DNA of 64,000 bases from Hyphomonadaceae bacterium UBA1849 (GCA_002338565.1 DDIN01000002.1:186001-250000), one strand, 5' to 3'. Shown: positions 34,429 to 43,879, counted from the first letter of the stretch. Notes: generated by a model from the sequence alone, not told the origin. Numbers and translations: made by a program.

Positions 34429-35521
34429 GCGCTTCGCCGTCATAGGCGCGGGTTTCGTCGAAACGGCCTTCTTTAACCTTTTTCGCCCATTCCGGATCCT
34501 GAAGCAGGGCGCGGCCGACAGCGATCATGTCAAATTCGCCCTTATCGAGGCGCTCGACAACGTCTGCGAGTGGACGTGTCTTCGACCCTTCGCCGCGGAA
34601 GGCGCCTGTGAACTCTGTAGAGAGGCCTACAGAGCCGACCGTGATGGTTGGGAGGCCAGTGAGCTTTTTCGCCCAGCCCGCAAGGTTCAGGCCGTCTTCG
34701 CCGTCGATCTCAGGGAATTCAGGTTCCCAATAACGACGCTGAGAGCAGTGAATGCAGTCTACGCCCGCATCAGCCAGAACGCTGAGAAAGGCTTCCAGCT
34801 CCTGTGGCGTTTCGCATAGGCGCGCGCCGTAATCGAACTGCTTCCACTGGGAAATACGCAGAATGATTGGGTAGTCGCCAACTTTAGCTTTCGCACGTGA
34901 GATGATGTCCGCTGCAAACTGCGCGCGAGACGTGATGGAGCCACCATATTTGTCGTCGCGAGTGTTCATCACGCCCCAGAAGAACTCATCAACCAGATAG
35001 CCGTGAGCGCCGTGGATCTCAGCGCAGTCAAAGCCGAGCTCTTTCGCTGTGACGATACCGTCAACAAAGGCTTCGATCATCGCATCAACATCATCGAGTG
35101 TTGGCGTGTCATAGACCTGCTTGCCGGCGTGTGTGACGCCTGACGGGCTATCCGACTGGGCTTCCGGGTGTGGGCCCTGACCTGGCTTGCGCGCCATGCC
35201 GACGTGCCAGATTTGCGGCGCGATCTTGCCGTTATTGGCGTGGACTTCGTCTACCACATGTTTCCAGCCGGCTTTGGCTTCGTCCGCATGGATATTCGGA
35301 ATGTTCGGGTCGAAAGATGCACCGCCTCGGTTGATGGTCGTGCCTTCGGTAATAAGAAGGCCAACATCAGCGGCTGCACGGCGGGAATAATAGTCCGCAA
35401 CATTCTGGCCAGGTACGCCGCCCGTCGCGAAGGAGCGGGTCATTGGGGCCATTGCCAGGCGGTTGGCAAAGGTGACACCTTTCAGCGTGAATGGCTCAAA
35501 AAGCGGTGCAAAATCAGACAT
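34412..35521 (-). CDS. NADH:flavin oxidoreductase, Old Yellow Enzyme family
   Basis: FMN-dependent ene-reductase, 369 residues, TIM barrel. Motifs: MAPMTRSFATGGVP near residue 25, HVGMARKPG near 105, EIHGAHGYLVDEFF near 170 with the active-site His, TRDDKYGGS with the classical R-x-D-x-YGGS segment, and GRALLQDPEWAKK near 340. The Tyr/His pair is consistent with an active enzyme. Reduces activated alkenes; natural substrate unknown. The 3' end overlaps the converging methyltransferase gene by 17 bases. Confidence 0.92.
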   Translation of the reverse strand: MSDFAPLFEPFTLKGVTFANRLAMAPMTRSFATGGVPGQNVADYYSRRAAADVGLLITEGTTINRGGASFDPNIPNIHADEAKAGWKHVVDEVHANNGKIAPQIWHVGMARKPGQGPHPEAQSDSPSGVTHAGKQVYDTPTLDDVDAMIEAFVDGIVTAKELGFDCAEIHGAHGYLVDEFFWGVMNTRDDKYGGSITSRAQFAADIISRAKAKVGDYPIILRISQWKQFDYGARLCETPQELEAFLSVLADAGVDCIHCSQRRYWEPEFPEIDGEDGLNLAGWAKKLTGLPTITVGSVGLSTEFTGAFRGEGSKTRPLADVVERLDKGEFDMIAVGRALLQDPEWAKKVKEGRFDETRAYDGEALKTLF

Positions 35522-35681
35522 GCGTTCTCCCGATACTGTCTTTGTTTTTGTTCAGCTACCTTTACTGGGGGTGCCCTGACGTTTGTCAAACCTGTTAACA
35601 TGTTCAGCGGGCATGTTTCTTGCTCATTTTCCCGTGAACAACCATTCCGGACCGAAATAAGCGCTCGCGCGGGAAGCGAAT

Positions 35682-36953
35682 ATGCCAGAACGATACAACA
35701 AAACAGCGTCTGACCGATTTCAGCATGCCCTGATCTGGGCGCCAGCGATTCTCATCTGGGGTGTTTTTGTACTTTTTGCGCTGCCAGCCATGTCTGCTGC
35801 TGCCGCGCAAACTGCTCCTGAGCCGGTTGTGACTGAAAATACCGTTCGCCGTACAGTGACGCGCACTGTTCGTCGTATCGAAGCAGACGGGACGGAGACC
35901 ATTGTCACGGAGCCGGTGACGGATGCGCCTGCAAGTTCGACTTACACGCGCCCTGCAGGCTCGACATCGACCTACACCGCACCCGTGACAACGCAGACGG
36001 CGACCGGCTCTTCAACACGATATTCCAGCCCGTCTGACACGCCTTCATCGACCACGAACACGTCAACGACGACGACACGAACGTATACGCGCTATCCTGA
36101 CACGAACTCCACAACGCAGCCGGATACGGGCGCGACGACGACTTATCGCCCGACGACCACCACGCGTACTTATACCTCCCAGCCTCAGCCATCTGGCGAA
36201 TCCAGCGGAACGAGATCCGGTACCAGTTATCGCTCGGATACTGTGGCGGGTTCTACGCCGGTTCGCGCATATACCCGGTCTGTCACCACGACGCCTGCTG
36301 AACCTGCGCCGACGCGTACCTACACCTATGAAAACAGCGCACCCGCACCGACGGTGTCGACGACTCCTGACACGGTTCAGAGCGCCGCTGTGCGCCGGAC
36401 AGAAATTGCGCCGACTTCATCTGCTGTCATGCCGCGCGAGGAGCCCGTGCCGGGACCAACGAACACTACGCCGACTGTAACCGACAGTACTCCCGAAATT
36501 CCGACGGTTCAGCCGGAGAACATCCAGCCGCGTGTCGCTCCGCGCACGCCAGCCCTGACACGCAACCGCCTTGCGCCGGCCTCTTATGACGTGCCTGACA
36601 TGGATGAAATTCATCAGATCCTCTGGTCCACGCTGGTCGTGATTACCGAGGCTCAGATGACGGAAGATTATAGCCGCTTTATGCTGATCCTTTCGCCGCG
36701 AATGCGCAGCGAAGTGACAGCTGACGTTCTGCCGGATCATTTCCGCTCGCTGGTGCCGCATCGTGCCGAGATGGTGGCGTCTATCGGGCAGCAGGCTGAG
36801 TTCGAGATACCGCCGCACCTGATCGCCGACGGACGCATGCGTCTGCGCGGTGCATTCCGCCTGAGTGAGGGCGGTGTGCGGTTTGATCTGATGTATCAGG
36901 AAGTGAATGGCGTCTGGCTCGTCGACGCCATTGCGTTTGCCGAACTTCGCTAG
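35682..36953 (+). CDS. Secreted Thr/Ser/Pro-rich linker protein with C-terminal domain
   Basis: 423 residues. A signal peptide or N-terminal anchor (WAPAILIWGVFVLFALPAMS, cleaved after AAAAQ) is followed by about 250 residues of low-complexity Thr/Ser/Pro/Tyr sequence with repeating TYT and TRTYT units. The C-terminal 110 residues are ordered (EAQMTEDYSRFMLILSP, GAFRLSEGGVRFDLMY, VNGVWLVDAIAFAE) and look NTF2-like or DUF4864-like. The linker resembles cell-surface spacers. Function unknown; overlaps the DUF4169 gene on the other strand by four bases. Confidence 0.75.
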   Translation: MPERYNKTASDRFQHALIWAPAILIWGVFVLFALPAMSAAAAQTAPEPVVTENTVRRTVTRTVRRIEADGTETIVTEPVTDAPASSTYTRPAGSTSTYTAPVTTQTATGSSTRYSSPSDTPSSTTNTSTTTTRTYTRYPDTNSTTQPDTGATTTYRPTTTTRTYTSQPQPSGESSGTRSGTSYRSDTVAGSTPVRAYTRSVTTTPAEPAPTRTYTYENSAPAPTVSTTPDTVQSAAVRRTEIAPTSSAVMPREEPVPGPTNTTPTVTDSTPEIPTVQPENIQPRVAPRTPALTRNRLAPASYDVPDMDEIHQILWSTLVVITEAQMTEDYSRFMLILSPRMRSEVTADVLPDHFRSLVPHRAEMVASIGQQAEFEIPPHLIADGRMRLRGAFRLSEGGVRFDLMYQEVNGVWLVDAIAFAELR

Positions 36954-37135
36954 TCTTCGTCCCGCTCCAGGCGCGCGCTATCAAGCGTTTGATCAGAGCG
37001 CGCCTTTTGCGCTTCGGTCAGTTTCTTATCTAGCTTCGACTGACCGAACTTCGCACGGTTCACTTCAGCCTTTGCAGACTTGTCCTGTCGTTGCTTCTGT
37101 TTTCTGAACTGACGAAGATTGACGACATCGCCCAT
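36950..37135 (-). CDS. DUF4169 family protein
   Basis: 61-residue, Lys/Arg/Glu-rich protein. MGDVVNLRQFRKQKQR followed by the conserved NRAKFG segment and an acidic tail matches DUF4169, an alphaproteobacterial family of small, probably helical cytosolic proteins. Its start lies three bases after the end of the SDR gene upstream, so both are one transcript. Function unknown. Confidence 0.85.
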   Translation of the reverse strand: MGDVVNLRQFRKQKQRQDKSAKAEVNRAKFGQSKLDKKLTEAQKARSDQTLDSARLERDED

Positions 37136-37137
37136 AT

Positions 37138-38109
37138 TCAGGCCTCGGCTATCATGGCTTCACTAAGAGCCCAGAGACGATCGGCAGCTTCGGCATCGAT
37201 CGCGTAAGGGCGAACATCACAATAGCGCGGCGATTCTGGCGTGGCCAGATTAGCAACGTCGCTGTCTTCACAATAAAGTCCGCCTTTGCCGTCGAGCAGT
37301 TTCGAAGTTGCCGCAAAAATTGTCGTTGAAGCACCTGCTTCCGGCTTTTTGAATGATTTTGCGGCTCGTTCGGACAATGTGCCGTCTGGATTGGTCCAGC
37401 CGAGCACAGTCATCTCTTCATTGCCAAGGTGACGCTGCAGGTCAGTCATAATGCCGCCCGGATGCACGGCGAAAGCGCGGATGCCATTGTCTTTCTCACG
37501 TTGGTCGAGGCCTACGGCAAACAGCGAGTTCGATGTTTTTGACTGTCCATAGGCCTGCCATTTGTCATAGTCATGGGAGAGGAAGTTCGGATCATCCCAG
37601 TGAACATCACTGACGATATGTCCGGTCGAAGAGAGGCAGACCACGCGCGCACCATTCGCTTTACGGAGCGCAGGCAAAAGACCCTGAGTCATCACCATGT
37701 GACCGAGATGGTTGGTACCAAACTGTGATTCCCAGCCTGCTGCGGTGCGCGATAGCGGGCAGGCCATAATCCCTGCATTGTTAATAAGAAGATCAATTGC
37801 GCCGCCGGACTGAACCACATCATTTGAAAACCGTTGGACGGAAGGCAGGTCTGCCAGATCCATGGTTGCGATTTCTATATCTCCATCCAATCCCGTGAGC
37901 GCGGCCTTTGCTTTATCGATGTTTCTGGCGGGGACTATTACCCGTGCTCCGGCGGAGGCGAGGGCATGCGTCGTTTCTAGGCCGATGCCTGAATAGCCGC
38001 CTGTTACGATCGCGGTTTTACCGGAAAGGTCAGCATCTCCGAGAACGGTCTGTGCCGGAGTATGTGGATCAATTCCTGACGGGAGTTTGTGCTGATCTGG
38101 ATTTAGCAT
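37138..38109 (-). CDS. SDR oxidoreductase (protochlorophyllide/retinol-dehydrogenase-like)
   Basis: 323 residues. VTGGYSGIGLETTHAL is the NADP-binding motif, VIVPARN supplies a basic residue for NADP, INNAGIMACP, and catalytic YGQSK near residue 185. The chosen start (38109) has GAGGA upstream; a start 25 codons earlier lies in non-conserved sequence. C-terminal part is longer than classical SDRs, like the protochlorophyllide reductase/retinol dehydrogenase group; substrate unknown. Followed by DUF4169 with a 2-base gap. Confidence 0.86.
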   Translation of the reverse strand: MLNPDQHKLPSGIDPHTPAQTVLGDADLSGKTAIVTGGYSGIGLETTHALASAGARVIVPARNIDKAKAALTGLDGDIEIATMDLADLPSVQRFSNDVVQSGGAIDLLINNAGIMACPLSRTAAGWESQFGTNHLGHMVMTQGLLPALRKANGARVVCLSSTGHIVSDVHWDDPNFLSHDYDKWQAYGQSKTSNSLFAVGLDQREKDNGIRAFAVHPGGIMTDLQRHLGNEEMTVLGWTNPDGTLSERAAKSFKKPEAGASTTIFAATSKLLDGKGGLYCEDSDVANLATPESPRYCDVRPYAIDAEAADRLWALSEAMIAEA

Positions 38110-38253
38110 TTGGTGCGGCGTTCCTCTGTTTTTTATATCTACTAGAATGCAGTGTTCCCGCTTGTTCGCAATAGCAGACTTCACTCATCGCATGTTTGGC
38201 GGGCCGCCAAACTGGTGTATGACACCGGGCTGTTCTGGTGCCGGAGTTCGGGC

Positions 38254-39159
38254 ATGACGTTATCAGAAAAATTGGTCCCACCGCCTTTGGTGACTGCTGC
38301 GCTGGCAGTAATGCTCGGCGTCGGCATGGATGCACTGGTGCGTTTTGTTCAGCAGGATATGGACTTGCTGACGCTCGTCTTCTGGCGGTTCGGGCTGGCT
38401 ACGGTCCTTGTGGCTGTGCCCTACTTCATGACGGGGCGGCGGCTTCCTGGTTGGAAGGCAACGCGCTTTCATGCGCTGCGCGGGCTGGTTCACGTTGCAG
38501 CGGCGACCTTGTTCTTCTTTGCGCTTAGTAAGCTTGAGCTGGTGGTTGTTACAGCGCTTGGCTTCTCAGCTGTTTTAATTATCACGCCGTTCGCATGGCT
38601 GTTATTGAGAGAGCGGCCGGCGAAGTATGCCGTGCTGGCGGGCCTCATCGGATTCATTGGTGTGCTGGTGACATTTCTTGGCAAGGACATGAACCTGCGC
38701 TTCACGCCAGACGAATGGCTGGGCTTTGCCAGCGTGATGACGTCTGCTGTCTGCTATGCGCTATCTATGGTCATGCTTAGAATGCGGGCCACAAAGGATA
38801 GCGGCTTTGCTATAGCGATTTATGCCAATTTCTTTCCAGCTATCTATATGGCCGTGCCCGCCTTTCTGTTCGCAGAGCCTGCCGCACTGAGTGATTTTCC
38901 GCTGCTCGTGATGCTGGGGGCGTTTGGTGGCTCGATCTGGGTGCTGATGACATCCGCATACGCCCGCGCACCAGCCCAAAAGGTTGCGCCGATGGAGTAC
39001 ACGGCGTTGATCTGGAGCGCGCTGCTCGGCTGGATGTTCTACGAGGAAGTCCCGACCATCTGGGTCTGGATTGGCGCGGCGATCATCATCGCCGCATGTG
39101 TGCTGGTATCACGTGAGCCGAGGCTGAAGCCTGCGCCGCCAGAGGCAGCTCATTCCTGA
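38254..39159 (+). CDS. EamA/DMT family transporter
   Basis: 301 residues with about ten hydrophobic segments in two similar halves, the drug/metabolite (EamA) layout. Signatures: MLGVGMDALVRFVQQDMD in the first half and RAPAQKVAPMEYTALIWSALLGW in the second. GGAG eight bases upstream of the ATG at 38254 supports this start. Likely exports or imports a small metabolite; no context clue. The 3' end overlaps the DUF3617-like gene by ten bases. Confidence 0.87.
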   Translation: MTLSEKLVPPPLVTAALAVMLGVGMDALVRFVQQDMDLLTLVFWRFGLATVLVAVPYFMTGRRLPGWKATRFHALRGLVHVAAATLFFFALSKLELVVVTALGFSAVLIITPFAWLLLRERPAKYAVLAGLIGFIGVLVTFLGKDMNLRFTPDEWLGFASVMTSAVCYALSMVMLRMRATKDSGFAIAIYANFFPAIYMAVPAFLFAEPAALSDFPLLVMLGAFGGSIWVLMTSAYARAPAQKVAPMEYTALIWSALLGWMFYEEVPTIWVWIGAAIIIAACVLVSREPRLKPAPPEAAHS

Positions 39160-39587
39160 GGGCATTGGCCGACATGGTTCGCATTGGCGTCAAATGAAAA
39201 GTCTGCGGCGAGACCGGCCAGCATAACCTGTCCGCTTGCTTCAAGCTGTATCTGGTAGTCCGAAAGCTTGCGTAGCGTGCCTTGTGCCTCGCCGGAATAG
39301 AAGCCTTCACAGACGAGCGTGAATGAATAGCCGGAGCCTTGTGGCTCTACGTCTGTGACCGAGCAATCCTGTCCAAGGTCGGCGGCAAGTCGATCAAGTG
39401 AGAACCGTGATTGCGAAGGCGGTAGACATTCAGTGTTTTCTTCAGAGAATGGAATGTTCGCGAGGGTCGTCTGATGTGACCAGTTCCAATATCCCGGTTC
39501 AACCTCGATCTGCGCCTGTTCTGGCGAGGTCGCATTGAAGGTGAGGGCGGCATAGCCGACAAAGATAAGACTGGTGAGGATTGGCAT
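39150..39587 (-). CDS. DUF3617-like secreted protein, copy 1
   Basis: 145 residues with a signal-like hydrophobic start (LTSLIFVGYAALTF) and a beta-rich domain of the DUF3617 type: EPGYWNWSHQTTLANIPF, ENTECLPP, DCSVTDVEPQGSGYSFTLVC, and LEASGQVMLAGLAADF. The paired Cys would be disulfide-linked in the periplasm. Shares the fold with copy 2 next door. Function unknown. Confidence 0.8.
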   Translation of the reverse strand: MPILTSLIFVGYAALTFNATSPEQAQIEVEPGYWNWSHQTTLANIPFSEENTECLPPSQSRFSLDRLAADLGQDCSVTDVEPQGSGYSFTLVCEGFYSGEAQGTLRKLSDYQIQLEASGQVMLAGLAADFSFDANANHVGQCPQE

Positions 39588-39659
39588 GGGAAGCTCCTGT
39601 TGTCAGGCGCATACCCGCACGCGAATGGGGCAATACGAAGACAAACAGAAGGTAAGTAC

Positions 39660-39685
39660 AGTGCGCGCTGCTTTCCGCGCGCACT
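39660..39685. repeat. 9-bp hairpin between the two DUF3617 genes
   Basis: AGTGCGCGC (39660-39668) and GCGCGCACT (39677-39685) form a perfect stem. No T run on either side, so probably not a terminator; may protect message ends. Confidence 0.6.
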
Positions 39686-39696
39686 TGATTAATGGG

Positions 39697-40134
39697 TTAG
39701 CGGCACTGGCCCACATTGCGGGCAGTCAGCTCACGGTGCATTGGCAGCGGGTGCCCGCCGAGTTGCAGCGCGAGGTCGCTGGAAATCGTGAATTCGCTCG
39801 CAGATACGTTCACGTTGACCGGGCCTTCGATGTCGCCGTTGCGGCTCGGGCAATTCAGGCTGAACTGAAGCTGTGATGCATTCACTGATGTGAGGTCAGA
39901 TGCGCAGCCTGCATTCGGTTTTGCCAGATCGATAAACCAGTTCTCTGATACCAGGTTTTCGTTAGCAGTGATGCAGATGGAGCGTGTCTGCGACGGCGTC
40001 GCGTTCGCTGACAGGCTCATGCCCTCAGTGATTTCCCATTGGCCCGGCTGAAGCTGGAAATCAGCAGCATGTGCGAGAGAGGCACCTGCTACGGAAAGAC
40101 ATGCGATCGAAAGAAGCTTAGCGCAGAAATTCAT
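39697..40134 (-). CDS. DUF3617-like secreted protein, copy 2
   Basis: 145 residues from the ATG at 40134, chosen because it gives a clean signal peptide (LLSIACLSVAGASLAHA). Mature part: QPGQWEITEGMSLSANATP, SICITANENLV, AGCASDLTSVNASQLQFSLNC, typical of DUF3617 (the W-E-I start and four Cys). Same-strand paralogue of copy 1. Confidence 0.85.
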   Translation of the reverse strand: MNFCAKLLSIACLSVAGASLAHAADFQLQPGQWEITEGMSLSANATPSQTRSICITANENLVSENWFIDLAKPNAGCASDLTSVNASQLQFSLNCPSRNGDIEGPVNVNVSASEFTISSDLALQLGGHPLPMHRELTARNVGQCR

Positions 40135-40243
40135 GTTAGACCCCAGAACAACCATTTCTTCGAATATATATATCCAGCATGATCATTTTTGCGGTCAGTG
40201 AAACTGGTTTCTCTCCTTACGGGAGTCGTTTTCTGGGCAAAAA

Positions 40244-40275
40244 AAGAGCCGCAAACTCTGAAGTTTGCAGCTCTT
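40244..40275 (-). terminator. Intrinsic terminator after ilvC
   Basis: AAGAGCCGCAAACT (40244-40257) and AGTTTGCAGCTCTT (40262-40275) pair with one C-A mismatch (C40250 against A40269). On the minus strand a TTTTTTT run follows, as expected for ilvC. Confidence 0.9.
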
Positions 40276-40301
40276 ATTCTTAATCGATGAATTGGTCTCT
40301 C

Positions 40302-41327
40302 TTAGTTACGGGACTTGTCCACGAGGCGGTCGTTCTGCGCCCAGTGCATCATGCCGCGAAGTTTTTCGCCGACTTCTTCGATCTGGTGTGAGTTCATGCG
40401 CGCGCGTGTCGCGTGGAAGCTTGGTGCGCCAGCCTGGTTCTCAAGGACCCAGTCACGAGCAAACTTACCGGACTGAATGTCTTCCAGAACCGCTTTCATC
40501 GCTTTCTTGCTCTCGGAGTCTACAACGCGTGGGCCGGAGACGTATTCGCCGTACTCAGCCGTGTTGGAGATGGAGTAGTTCATGTTCGCGATACCGCCTT
40601 CGTAGATCAGGTCTACGATGAGCTTGGTTTCGTGGAGGCACTCGAAGTAAGCCATCTCCGGGGCGTAGCCAGCTTCAACCAGAGTTTCGAAGCCTGCTTT
40701 GATAAGCTCGACGATACCGCCGCAAAGAACAGCCTGCTCACCGAACAGGTCGGTTTCAGTTTCTTCGCGGAAAGATGTCTCGATGACGCCAGCGCGTGTA
40801 TTGCCGATAGCTTTAGAGTAAGACAGAGCAACCTGCTGCGCTGTGCCGGTCGCGTCCTGATGGATCGCGATGAGGCCTGGCAGACCGAAGCCCATCTGAT
40901 ATTGTGCGCGCAGCGTGTGGCCAGGGCCTTTCGGTGCAGACAGCGAAATGTCTACGTTCGCGCTTGGGCGGATCAGATTGTAGTGAATGTTGAAGCCGTG
41001 GCCGAACATGATGTGCTGGCCGTCACGAACGTGTGGTTCGATTTCGTTTGCCCAGAGAACAGCTTGCTTCTCGTCCGGGATGAGGATCATTACGACGTCA
41101 GCCCATTTAGTCGCTTCTGCCGGTGTCATGACCGTAAGGCCTTCAGCTTCAGCTTTCGCGCGGGAGGAAGAGTTTTCCTGCAGACCGACAACGATATCCT
41201 TCACGCCAGAATCGCGCGCGTTGAGGACGTGTGCGTGGCCTTGAGAACCATAACCGATCACAGCAACCTTCTTGGACTGGATCAGGGAAAGGTCGGCATC
41301 CTGTTCGTAGTAAACTTTCATCGTCAT
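40302..41327 (-). CDS. ilvC: Ketol-acid reductoisomerase
   Basis: NADPH- and Mg-dependent second step of Val/Ile synthesis: isomerises and reduces acetolactate. 341 residues, the short class I form. Rossmann motif VAVIGYGSQGHAHVLNARDSG, phosphate-binding SSSR, knotted C-terminal domain with the metal-binding acidic residues in DLFGEQAVLCGG and YECLHETKLIVDL-type segment. The start is 41327, or two codons later at 41321. Third gene of the ilvB-ilvH-ilvC run. Confidence 0.95.
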   Translation of the reverse strand: MTMKVYYEQDADLSLIQSKKVAVIGYGSQGHAHVLNARDSGVKDIVVGLQENSSSRAKAEAEGLTVMTPAEATKWADVVMILIPDEKQAVLWANEIEPHVRDGQHIMFGHGFNIHYNLIRPSANVDISLSAPKGPGHTLRAQYQMGFGLPGLIAIHQDATGTAQQVALSYSKAIGNTRAGVIETSFREETETDLFGEQAVLCGGIVELIKAGFETLVEAGYAPEMAYFECLHETKLIVDLIYEGGIANMNYSISNTAEYGEYVSGPRVVDSESKKAMKAVLEDIQSGKFARDWVLENQAGAPSFHATRARMNSHQIEEVGEKLRGMMHWAQNDRLVDKSRN

Positions 41328-41402
41328 TCTTTCTTTCTGGGACGAATATTGTGCGCCATGCAGCGCAAACGCCTATCTGAAGCAAGACTTTGCTTCAAGT
41401 GT

Positions 41403-41969
41403 TTATTCGGGAAGGCCGCGCTGAATACTCAGAACGCCCGTTCTTGAGACCTGAATCAGTCCAAGTGGCTCCATCAGTTCAATGAACTGATCAATTTTTG
41501 ACGATCCGCCAGTCACTTCAAAGATGAAGCTTTCCAGCGTGACATCGAGTACGCGTGCGCGGAAGATTTCAGACAGTCGCATCGCCTCGACGCGCTCGTC
41601 AGAACCGGTCGCGGCGCTCACCTTGATAAGCGCAAGCTCGCGTTCGAGACCAGCAGGTGAGGTGGTGATATCCACCACACGGGCAACCGGCACCAGACGT
41701 TCAAGCTGAGCTTTGATCTGCGCGATAATCTGAACTGTACCGCTCGTTACAATGGTGATCCGTGACTGGTGGGCTTTATTATCCACCTCTGCCACGGTCA
41801 GGCTTTCAATATTGTAGCCGCGTGCAGAGAACAGGCCGACCACGCGGGCCAGAACGCCCGGTTCGTTGTCTACAATCGCTGCCAATGTACGGCGGACGAT
41901 TGCATCCTCTGAATGGTCATCAATGAAATATGCGCTCTGTGGCGAAGATGGTGTGTTAGCTTGCGTCAC
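41403..41969 (-). CDS. ilvH: Acetolactate synthase small (regulatory) subunit
   Basis: Regulatory subunit binding valine for feedback control of IlvB. 188 residues, slightly above the usual 165 because of an N-terminal extension (MTQANTPSSPQSAYF). ACT domain starts at VDNEPGVLARVVGLFSARGYNIESL, the strongest signature. Starts 59 bases after ilvB. Confidence 0.94.
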   Translation of the reverse strand: MTQANTPSSPQSAYFIDDHSEDAIVRRTLAAIVDNEPGVLARVVGLFSARGYNIESLTVAEVDNKAHQSRITIVTSGTVQIIAQIKAQLERLVPVARVVDITTSPAGLERELALIKVSAATGSDERVEAMRLSEIFRARVLDVTLESFIFEVTGGSSKIDQFIELMEPLGLIQVSRTGVLSIQRGLPE

Positions 41970-42028
41970 TTGGTGTTCCTGTTCACGCTATAACCTGATG
42001 TTGCTTGATACCTGCAGGTGCGCAGGGC

Positions 42029-43801
42029 TTAAACCAGAACCTTGCCGGACTCGTCGATTTCATCACCGGTGATTTCGCCAAGGATCATCTCATTGTGCGC
42101 AGCACCTGACGGGATCATCGGGAAGCAGTTCTCATCCTTGGTGACAAGGCAGTCGAACAGCACCGGACCATCATAGGCGATCATCTCTTCGATGGCTGCA
42201 TCAAGGTCTGCCGGATTACGGCATTGAATACCGTGGCCCCCATAAGCTTTAGCCAATGCGACGAAATCAGGCAGGCTGTCGCTGTATGAGTGTGAATAGC
42301 GCTCTCCGTGCAGCAACTGCTGCCACTGGCGGACCATGCCCATCCACTCATTGTTCAGAATGAAGATCTTGATCGGCAGGTTGAACTGAACCGCGGTGGA
42401 AAGCTCCTGCATACACATCTGAATGGAGGCTTCACCGGCAATGTCGATAACCAGCGCATCTTTATGGGCTGCCTGAACGCCGAGCGCCGCTGGCAGGCCA
42501 TACCCCATTGTGCCGAGTCCGCCTGACGTCATCCAGCGGTTTGGTTCTTCAAAATGGTAGTGCTGTGCGGCCCACATCTGGTGCTGGCCAACTTCCGTCG
42601 TGATGTAGGTGTCACGGTTCTTTGTCAGTTCGTAGAGGCGCTCAATCGCGTATTGCGGTTTGATCTGCTCTTCCTGCTTTTCATAGGAGAAGCCTTTGCG
42701 ATCGCGCCACTCATTGATCTGTGTCCACCACTCGCTGAGATCATTGCGCGGGTGTTGTTCGCGGCGCCAGCCATCGAGCAGCGCGTTGATGGCTTTGCCC
42801 GCGTCGGCGATGATCGGAACGTCAACGCGCACCGTCTTGTTGATGGAAGACGGGTCGATATCAACGTGGATTTTCTTCGAGTTCGGAGAGAACGCATCAA
42901 GGCGGCCTGTAACGCGGTCGTCAAAGCGTGCGCCAAGGCAGATCATAACATCACAATCATGCATGGCGTGGTTTGCTTCATAGGCGCCGTGCATGCCAAC
43001 CATGCCCAGCCAGTTACTGCCCGATGCCGGATAACAGCCCAGCCCCATCAGGGTGGATGTGATCGGGAAGTTGGTTTCGGAAACCAGCGCACGCAGAGCT
43101 GCGCTGGCTTCAGTTCCGGAATTGATGATGCCGCCGCCTGTATAAAAGATAGGGCGACGTGCATTGCGCATTAGTTCAAGCGCCGCTTCGATACCTGCCT
43201 CATGCGGCTCTGAAGCCGGATGATAGGTTTTGTGCTGTGTTCCTTCAGGACCTTTATAAATGCCCTTAGAGAATTGAATATCCTTAGGAATATCGATAAC
43301 AACAGGGCCAGGACGACCAGTCGTTGCGATAAGAAATGCCTCATGCATGATGCGCGCAAGATCGTTTACATCGCGAACGAGATAGTTGTGCTTGGCGCAG
43401 CAGCGCGTAATGCCAACCGTGTCGCATTCCTGGAACGCATCAGTACCGATCAGGTGGCTTGGAACCTGACCTGTGATGACAACCATTGGGATGGAATCCA
43501 TCATCGCATCCGCGATTGGCGTCACCATATTGGTTGCGCCCGGGCCTGACGTAACCAGAGCAACGCCCGGCTGACCGGTCGAACGGGCATAGCCTTCAGC
43601 CGCATGGCCGGCGCCCTGTTCATGGCGAACGAGGATGTGATGAAGTTCCGGTGTAGTGAACAATGCATCGTAAATTGGAAGGACCGCGCCGCCCGGATAA
43701 CCGAATAGCGTATCCACACCCTGATCGCACAGAGCGCGCACGACGATCTCTGCACCCGTCATGGTCAAATCCGTATCTGCGATCTTTTCTTGCGTGTCCA
43801 T
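42029..43801 (-). CDS. ilvB: Acetolactate synthase large (catalytic) subunit
   Basis: ThDP-, FAD- and Mg-dependent: condenses two pyruvates to acetolactate or pyruvate with 2-ketobutyrate. 590 residues. Key parts: TLFGYPGGAVLPIYDAL, RHEQGAGHAAEGYAR with the catalytic Glu, SGPGATNMVTPIADA, and the ThDP-binding IDIAGEASIQMCMQE to LNNEWMG. The gene is preceded by a leader peptide and attenuator (43844-43949), so it is likely regulated by Leu/Val supply. Lies downstream of miaA on the same strand. Confidence 0.95.
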   Translation of the reverse strand: MDTQEKIADTDLTMTGAEIVVRALCDQGVDTLFGYPGGAVLPIYDALFTTPELHHILVRHEQGAGHAAEGYARSTGQPGVALVTSGPGATNMVTPIADAMMDSIPMVVITGQVPSHLIGTDAFQECDTVGITRCCAKHNYLVRDVNDLARIMHEAFLIATTGRPGPVVIDIPKDIQFSKGIYKGPEGTQHKTYHPASEPHEAGIEAALELMRNARRPIFYTGGGIINSGTEASAALRALVSETNFPITSTLMGLGCYPASGSNWLGMVGMHGAYEANHAMHDCDVMICLGARFDDRVTGRLDAFSPNSKKIHVDIDPSSINKTVRVDVPIIADAGKAINALLDGWRREQHPRNDLSEWWTQINEWRDRKGFSYEKQEEQIKPQYAIERLYELTKNRDTYITTEVGQHQMWAAQHYHFEEPNRWMTSGGLGTMGYGLPAALGVQAAHKDALVIDIAGEASIQMCMQELSTAVQFNLPIKIFILNNEWMGMVRQWQQLLHGERYSHSYSDSLPDFVALAKAYGGHGIQCRNPADLDAAIEEMIAYDGPVLFDCLVTKDENCFPMIPSGAAHNEMILGEITGDEIDESGKVLV

Positions 43802-43843
43802 TTGTTCAATTCCTGCATTTTGGCACGAGCCAGAATTCCAACC

Positions 43844-43871
43844 AAAAATAAAGGGGCCCGCTGAGCCCCTT
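43844..43871 (-). promoter_or_regulatory. Attenuator terminator of ilvB
   Basis: AAGGGGC (43851-43857) and GCCCCTT (43865-43871) form a stem; on the minus strand it is followed by TATTTTT (43844-43850). It lies between the leader peptide stop and the ilvB start, as in transcription attenuation. The antiterminator arm is not obvious by eye. Confidence 0.8.
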
Positions 43872-43879
43872 GCATAACC

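Noticed and set aside
35168..35713. 181-codon plus-strand frame running through the OYE start region
   Set aside because: Shadow of the OYE gene on the other strand; no motif and no ribosome-binding site.
40413..41447. Long open frame (344 codons) on the plus strand
   Set aside because: Antisense to ilvC, which has clear motifs; the frame is a mirror of its codon bias.
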